Assembly: GCA_023388235.1 (NCBI GenBank)
Contig: JAEWGQ010000243.1
Coordinates: 1-5,888, forward strand
Direction of reading: 5' to 3'
Length of the DNA: 5,888 bases
From: Actinomycetes bacterium
GTDB lineage: Bacteria; Actinomycetota; Actinomycetes; Actinomycetales; Cellulomonadaceae
Below the pieces are notes generated by a model. That model ran no database searches, was not told the origin of the DNA, and saw only the letters and a list, made by a program, of their open reading frames with translations. The position numbers and the translations under genes were made by a program. Shown in pieces: positions 1 to 5,888 of the stretch; within the stretch, counting starts at the first letter, position 1, and the number at the start of each line of letters is the position of its first letter.

Positions 1-1057
1 CGTAGAAGATGCCGATGCCGAGCGACACGAACAGCCCCGCGATCAGCCAGAACCGGATGACGATCGTGACCTCGCCCCACCCCGACAGCTCGAAGTGGTG
101 GTGCAGCGGCGCCATCTTGAACACGCGTCTGCCGGTGAGCTTGAAGAAGCCGATCTGGATGACGTCCGACAGCACGATGATGACGAACAGGCCGCCGATG
201 ATCGCCGCGAGCACCTCGGTGCGGGTGACGATCGACATGCCGGCCAGGGCCCCGCCGAGGGCCAGCGACCCGGTGTCGCCCATGAAGATCTTCGCGGGGC
301 TGGCGTTCCACCACAGGAACCCGAAGCACGCGCCGGTGACGGCCGCGGCGACCACCGCCATGTCCAGCGGGTCGCGGGTGGCGTAGCACCGGGCGCCCGC
401 GGTGAGGGCGCAGCGCTGGTTGAACTGCCAGATGCAGACGATGACGTAGGCGCCGAACACGATGAGCGAGGACCCGGTCGCCAGCCCGTCGAGCCCGTCG
501 GTCAGGTTCACGGCGTTGGACCAGGCGGTGATGAGGAAGTTCGCCCAGATCACGAACAGGATCGCCCCGACGGTCGCGCCGGCGAACGCGAGGTCCAGGC
601 CGGTGTCCCGGATGAACGAGATCCGGGTGGAGGCCGGGGTGCGCAGCGTGGCGTCCGGGAACTGCAGGGCCAGCACGGCGAACGTGATGCCGACGAAGCC
701 CTGCCCGACCACCTTCCACCGCGCGGACAGCCCGAGGCTGCGCTGCCGGGAGATCTTGATGAAGTCGTCGAGGAACCCGACGACGCCCAGCCCGGTCATG
801 AGGAACAGCACGAGCACGGCCGACGCGCTGGGCACGTTGCCGGACGCGATCATCGCCGCGCCCCAGCCCACGAGGGTCGCGGCGATGATGACGACGCCGC
901 CCATCGTGGGGGTGCCGCGCTTCGTGTAGTGCGCGGTCGGGCCGTCCTGGCGGATGAACTGGCCGTACTGCTTGGCGACCAGGAAGTTGATGAACAGCGG
1001 GGTGGCGAGCAGCGCGACGACCATGGACACGCCGCCGGCGACGAGGACGGAGATCAC
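1..1057 (-). CDS. mraY: MraY, phospho-N-acetylmuramoyl-pentapeptide transferase (3' end cut by window edge)
   Basis: This is the integral membrane enzyme that moves phospho-MurNAc-pentapeptide from UDP onto undecaprenyl phosphate, making lipid I on the inner face of the membrane. The window shows 352 codons, ending in ...GIGIFY; full-length relatives have about 360-370 residues, so only a short tail is missing. About ten hydrophobic segments alternate with the known cytoplasmic loops. Visible motifs are [10 protein letters not shown] (residues 45-54), the catalytic LDDFIK (D97, D98), [10 protein letters not shown] (184-193), [14 protein letters not shown] (256-269, with D261) and the HHH of APLHHHFE (319-321). 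The GTG start is chosen because it overlaps the murF TGA as GTGA, has GGAGGT six bases upstream, and gives the usual short N-terminus [10 protein letters not shown]216 and C224 lie in an outer loop. The family is certain; only the 3' end is unseen. Confidence 0.98.
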   Translation of the reverse strand, partial: MISVLVAGGVSMVVALLATPLFINFLVAKQYGQFIRQDGPTAHYTKRGTPTMGGVVIIAATLVGWGAAMIASGNVPSASAVLVLFLMTGLGVVGFLDDFIKISRQRSLGLSARWKVVGQGFVGITFAVLALQFPDATLRTPASTRISFIRDTGLDLAFAGATVGAILFVIWANFLITAWSNAVNLTDGLDGLATGSSLIVFGAYVIVCIWQFNQRCALTAGARCYATRDPLDMAVVAAAVTGACFGFLWWNASPAKIFMGDTGSLALGGALAGMSIVTRTEVLAAIIGGLFVIIVLSDVIQIGFFKLTGRRVFKMAPLHHHFELSGWGEVTIVIRFWLIAGLFVSLGIGIFY

Positions 1058-2546
1058 GGGCGCACCTCCGTCCCGGTGGCGCCGGTCAGCAGGTCGCCGA
1101 GCCGCCACAGGCCCGCGCCGTTGGACGCCTTGAGCAGCACGACGTCCCCGGGGCGCAGCTCCGCCTCGAGCAGCTCCGCGGCCGCGTCGACGTCGTCGAC
1201 CACGACCACCTCGTCGCCCCAGGAGCCCTCGCGGACGGCGCCGGCGGCGATGCCGTGGGCGCCGCGGCCGACGACCACGGTGAGGTCGATGTTGAGCCGC
1301 ACGACCTGCAGGCCGAGGGCCTCGTGCTCGGTCCGCGCGTCGCTGCCGAGCTCCATCATCTCGCCGAGCACGGCGATCGAGCGGCGCTCGCGCCCGGCCA
1401 GGACGGCCAGGGCGCGCAGCGCGGCCCGCATGGAGTCGGGGTTGGCGTTGTACGAGTCGTCCACGACGGTCACCCCGTCGGGGCGCTCGACGACGTGCAT
1501 GCGGTGCGGGCTGATCGCGTCGGCGGCGGACAGCCCGGCGGCGACGTCGGCCAGCGGCAGCCCGACGGCCAGCGCGGCGGCCGCGGCGCCCAGCGCGTTG
1601 TGCACGTGGTGCTCCCCCACCAGCCGCAGCGTGACCTCGGCCCGCTCGCGGGACGCGTCGCCCTCGACGGGCGGCACGCGCCCGGCGTCCAGGGTGAACG
1701 CGGCGCGGCCGGCCCGGTCGACGCGCAGGTCGACCGCGCGCACGTCGGCGCCGGTGGTGGTGCCGAACGTCGCGACGGGGCCCGGTGCCTGCGCCGCCAT
1801 CGCGAGCACGCGGTGGTCGTCGGCGTTGAGCACGGCGACCCCGCCGGGGGCGAGGCCGGCCACGAGCTCGGCCTTGGCCCGCGCGACCGCCTCGATGCCG
1901 CCGAACCCCTCGAGGTGCGCGTGCCCGACGACCAGCACGACGGCGACGTCGGGCGGCGCGATGTCCGTGAGGTAGGTCAGGTGCCCGATGCCGGAGGCGC
2001 CCATCTCGAGCACGAGGAACCGCGTGCGCTCGTCGGCGCGCAGCACCGTGAGCGGCAGCCCGATCTCGTTGTTGAACGACTTCTCCGGCGCGACCGTGGG
2101 GCCGGCGGCGGTGCACAGCTGCGCCAGCAGGTCCTTCGTGGTCGTCTTGCCGACCGAGCCGGTGACGCCGATGACGCGCAGGTCCGTGCCGCCGGGCTCG
2201 ACGGCCGCCTCGCGCAGCTGGGCCAGCACGGCGCGCGCGAGGTCCCCGAGCGCGCGCTCCACGTCGTCCACGACGACCGCCGGCAGCTCGACGGGGCCGC
2301 CGTCGTCCGGGCCGTCGTGCACGAGGGGGCGCGCGGCCAGCACGAGCGACGCCCCGGCGCGCACGGCGGCGCCCGCGAAGTCGTGGCCGTCGGCGTGCTC
2401 CCCGGGCAGGGCGACGAACAGCGAGCCCTGCTCCACCTGGCGCGAGTCCACCACGACCGGGCCGGTGACCACCGTGGCGGGGTCGAGGTCCGCCGGGCGC
2501 AGCCGGCCGCCGGTCGCGGCCGCCACCTGCGCCGCCGTCATCGCGA

Positions 2547-2550
<4 letters not shown>
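1054..2550 (-). CDS. murF: MurF, UDP-N-acetylmuramoyl-tripeptide--D-alanyl-D-alanine ligase
   Basis: This cytoplasmic ATP-dependent ligase adds D-Ala-D-Ala to UDP-MurNAc-tripeptide, the last soluble step before MraY. The product is 498 residues, slightly longer than the common 450-480 but close to my recollection of the mycobacterial enzyme. The N-terminal UDP-binding domain includes [17 protein letters not shown] (32-48). The central ATPase domain has the P-loop [13 protein letters not shown] (K135), then LEMGASG (E182) and HAHLEGFG with the conserved Lys in ARAKAEL (K226). The C-terminal domain is marked by HRM (349-351), [11 protein letters not shown] (364-374), VLGEMMELG and [10 protein letters not shown]. 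The GTG at 2550 is preferred over the in-frame ATG at 2541 because GAGGAG sits eight bases upstream and the resulting [10 protein letters not shown] matches the usual MI-hydrophobic-T start. The frame stays open far upstream across murE, but that part does not resemble a protein. V207 replaces a usual Asn. Confidence 0.97.
1064..1069 (-). promoter_or_regulatory. Strong ribosome binding site for mraY, inside murF
   Basis: On the minus strand the bases read GGAGGT, a near-perfect match to the 3' end of 16S rRNA, with six bases before the GTG at 1057-1055. The site lies within the last codons of murF, so ribosomes finishing murF would terminate right at the mraY start. It settles GTG 1057 as the mraY start. 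Confidence 0.85.
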
Positions 2551-4148
<1,598 letters not shown>

Positions 4149-4155
4149 GGGGACG

Positions 4156-4161
4156 AATCTA
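4156..4161 (-). promoter_or_regulatory. Possible leaderless -10 element for murE
   Basis: On the minus strand the bases read TAGATT, a match to the actinobacterial housekeeping -10 pattern TANNNT, and sit in one of the few AT-containing spots of this GC-rich window. Seven bases separate it from the murE ATG at 4148, so transcription starting at the usual distance would begin at or next to the A of ATG and give a leaderless mRNA. No TTGACA-like -35 is seen at the expected distance (the bases there read GCGGGA). This is inference from motif and spacing only. Confidence 0.4.
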
Positions 4162-4211
4162 CCGCGCGCCTGGTGGGCTCCCGCGACCGGAGCGGGCTCG
4201 TGGGGGGCGTT

Positions 4212-4228
4212 CACCGGTGGCTCACCAG
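4212..4228 (-). other. Alternative murE start (GTG) with weak Shine-Dalgarno
   Basis: A GTG at 4214-4212 is in frame with murE and begins seven bases after the ftsI stop. GGTGAG at 4228-4223, overlapping the end of ftsI, could pair with 16S rRNA at a spacing of eight bases. If used, it would add 22 Ala/Pro-rich residues to MurE and make the ftsI-murE junction nearly continuous. Codon usage in this stretch is unlike the coding sequence around it, so I treat it as the second choice. Both starts could be used: GTG from the long operon mRNA and ATG from a local leaderless transcript. Confidence 0.35.
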
Positions 4229-5888
4229 GTCGTCGGGAACAGCTGCGGGGTGGTCCCGCTGGGGGCGACGCCGAGCTCCGTGAGCGCGTAGCCGGTCACG
4301 TCCGAGAACACCGGCGCGGCGACGACGCTGCCCCACTCGGACGTGCGCGGGTTGTGCAGCACGACGGCGACGGCGATCGCCGGGTCGTCGGCCGGCGCGA
4401 CGCCGATGAACGAGGCGGTGATGCCCTTCTGCGCACCCAGCCACGCCTGCGCGGTGCCCGTCTTGCCGGCCACGCGGTAGCCCGGGATCTGCGCGGACGA
4501 GCCGGTGCCGTCGTCGACGACGCTCTCCATCATCGTGAGCACGGTCTGCGCGGTCGGCGCGGACACGACCTGGGTCGTCGCCGGCGCGGGCGCGGGCGTG
4601 AACGTGCCGTCCGGCTCCGTCCAGCCCTTGACCAGGTGCGGCGCGACGCGCACGCCGCCGTTGCCCATCGTGGCGAACACGTCGGCGGCCTGCAGCGTGG
4701 TGACCGACACACCGCCCTGCCCGAACAGCACGGCGTACTTGGTGCGGCCGTCCCAGCTGTCGGCGGGGTGCAGGATGCCCGGGGACTCCCCCGGCAGCTC
4801 GATGCCGGTGCGGGCGCCGAAGCCGAACTTCGCGAGGTAGTCGTACCGCACCTGCTGCGGGATGTTCTGGCCGATCATCACGGTGCCGGTGTTGGACGAC
4901 TCCGCGAGGATGCCGGCCGTGGTCAGGCGCAGCCCGCCGTGCTCGTGGGAGTCCTTGAAGGTCTGCCCGTTCGGCGTCGTGTACTGGTACGGCACCTCGA
5001 ACTGGCTGACGGGCTCGACCAGCCCCGTCTCGAGCGCGGCGGCCATCGTGATGACCTTCGCGGTCGAGCCCGGCTCGAACACGTCGGACACGGCGCTCGA
5101 CCCGTTCCACAGGTCGGTGGTCGCGCCCGGGTCGTTGGGGTCGACGGTCCGCGACTCGGCGATGAACAGGATCTCGCCGGTCTTGGGGGCGATGCCGACG
5201 ATCGAGCCGGAGTCCGCGCCGGTGGCGCGCACCTGGTCCTCGATGGCCTTCTGGGCCTTCCACTGCAGGTCGGCGTTGATCGTCAGCTGCACGCTGCGGC
5301 CGTCGGTGGCCGCCGTCGACTCGGAGTAGCCGCCGGGGATCTGCTGGCCGCCGCGCCCGCGCTCGTACGTGGTGCTGCCGGGCGTGCCGGACAGCTCGGC
5401 GTCGAGCTGCGCCTCGATGCCCTGCGCGCCGGTGCCCTCGGCGTTCACCCAGCCCAGCACGTTGCCCGCGAGGTTGCCGTTCGGGTACACCCGCTCGGCG
5501 ACCTGCTCCCCGGTGACGCCGTTGATCCGCAGCTCGGCGACGGCCTGCCACACCTCGGGCAGCGCGCCCTTGGCGATGTAGACGAAGCCGCTGTCCCGCG
5601 CGAGCTTGGCGCCGAGCTCGGCGGCGTTGGCGCCGAGCACCGGGGCGAGCAGCTGCGCGGCGCCCGCGGCGCCGGAGTACGTCTCGCCGTCGACCTTCGC
5701 GCTCCACGTGGCGATCAGGTGCGGGTTGGCGGAGATGTCGTAGCGGTCGACGGAGGTCGCGAGGACCTCGCCCTCGGAGTCGGTGATCTGCCCGCGGGCC
5801 GCGACGAGCTGCGCGGTGGTCAGGCGGTCCGAGAGCGCCTCGGCGGCGACCGCGCGCCCGTCGATGCCCTGGAGCCACAGCAGGCGGC
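4222..5888 (-). CDS. ftsI: FtsI/PbpB, septal class B penicillin-binding protein (5' end cut by window edge)
   Basis: This is the division-specific D,D-transpeptidase that cross-links septal peptidoglycan on the outer face of the membrane, working with FtsW. The window shows 554 codons and the TGA stop. Missing are the start, the short cytoplasmic tail and most of the single membrane anchor. The visible chain begins RLLWLQGIDGRAVA, just after the anchor, and continues into the class B dimerisation domain with AARGQITDSEGEVLA (residues 29-43 of the visible part) and a YPNGNLAGNVLGW segment. The transpeptidase domain has the full penicillin-binding set: STAK (nucleophile Ser274, DNA 5067-5065), SSN (330-332) and KTGT (475-478), plus FGFGARTGIELPGE. 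The protein ends about 75 residues after KTGT with no PASTA domain, as expected for FtsI-type enzymes. A GTG at 5640 is internal, since clear FtsI sequence runs through it. The position directly before murE supports FtsI over an elongation PBP. Confidence 0.95.
   Translation of the reverse strand, partial: RLLWLQGIDGRAVAAEALSDRLTTAQLVAARGQITDSEGEVLATSVDRYDISANPHLIATWSAKVDGETYSGAAGAAQLLAPVLGANAAELGAKLARDSGFVYIAKGALPEVWQAVAELRINGVTGEQVAERVYPNGNLAGNVLGWVNAEGTGAQGIEAQLDAELSGTPGSTTYERGRGGQQIPGGYSESTAATDGRSVQLTINADLQWKAQKAIEDQVRATGADSGSIVGIAPKTGEILFIAESRTVDPNDPGATTDLWNGSSAVSDVFEPGSTAKVITMAAALETGLVEPVSQFEVPYQYTTPNGQTFKDSHEHGGLRLTTAGILAESSNTGTVMIGQNIPQQVRYDYLAKFGFGARTGIELPGESPGILHPADSWDGRTKYAVLFGQGGVSVTTLQAADVFATMGNGGVRVAPHLVKGWTEPDGTFTPAPAPATTQVVSAPTAQTVLTMMESVVDDGTGSSAQIPGYRVAGKTGTAQAWLGAQKGITASFIGVAPADDPAIAVAVVLHNPRTSEWGSVVAAPVFSDVTGYALTELGVAPSGTTPQLFPTTW

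Noticed and set aside
95..1975. Very long plus-strand open frame (over 600 codons) opposite mraY and murF
   Set aside because: Its translation is a low-complexity Asp/Glu/Gly/Arg/His and then Ser/Thr/Arg mixture, the usual mirror of GC-rich codons on the other strand. It crosses two well-identified genes and has no recognisable domain.
4149..4221. Transcription terminator or separate small gene between ftsI and murE
   Set aside because: No convincing hairpin with a T-run was seen, and the 73 bases are too short and too poor in coding character for a gene of their own.
5638..5640. GTG as a start for a 472-residue penicillin-binding protein
   Set aside because: The same frame continues upstream to the window edge with clear class B PBP sequence (AARGQITD, the post-anchor segment), so this GTG is an internal Val and the gene is cut by the window.
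4211..5878. Second minus-strand open frame over ftsI
   Set aside because: Its translation is Arg/Ala/Gly/His-rich with none of the PBP motifs, which are all in the ftsI frame.

Overview
The window is a high-GC (clearly above 70% by eye) stretch of the actinobacterial division and cell-wall (dcw) cluster. All four genes lie on the minus strand and are transcribed from high to low coordinates in the order ftsI (pbpB), murE, murF, mraY. Third codon positions are almost all G or C, GTG starts are common, and the proteins resemble mycobacterial and other actinobacterial orthologues. This points to Actinomycetota, probably Micrococcales (Cellulomonas-like). That genus-level placement is an impression from protein style, not a demonstrated assignment.

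Layout: 5888-4222 is ftsI without its 5' end, encoding the septal transpeptidase. A 73-base spacer (4221-4149) follows if murE starts at the ATG at 4148; it carries a possible leaderless promoter. murE (4148-2547) and murF (2550-1054) overlap by four bases at a GTGA junction. murF and mraY (1057 to the window edge) are joined the same way. mraY lacks its last few codons at position 1. There are no RNA genes, mobile elements, CRISPR arrays or terminators, and no stretch above 300 bases is without a gene.

The genes form one pathway. MurE adds the third, diamino residue to UDP-MurNAc-L-Ala-D-Glu. MurF adds D-Ala-D-Ala to complete the pentapeptide. MraY transfers phospho-MurNAc-pentapeptide to undecaprenyl phosphate to make lipid I. 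FtsI cross-links the finished strands at the septum.

I found no unknown system: this is an ordinary housekeeping locus. The points worth a second look are small. They are a TANNNT box placed so that a murE transcript could begin at its ATG, a Glu in place of the first Asp of the MurE DNPR motif, a Val at a usually Asn position in MurF, and a cysteine pair in an outer loop of MraY.
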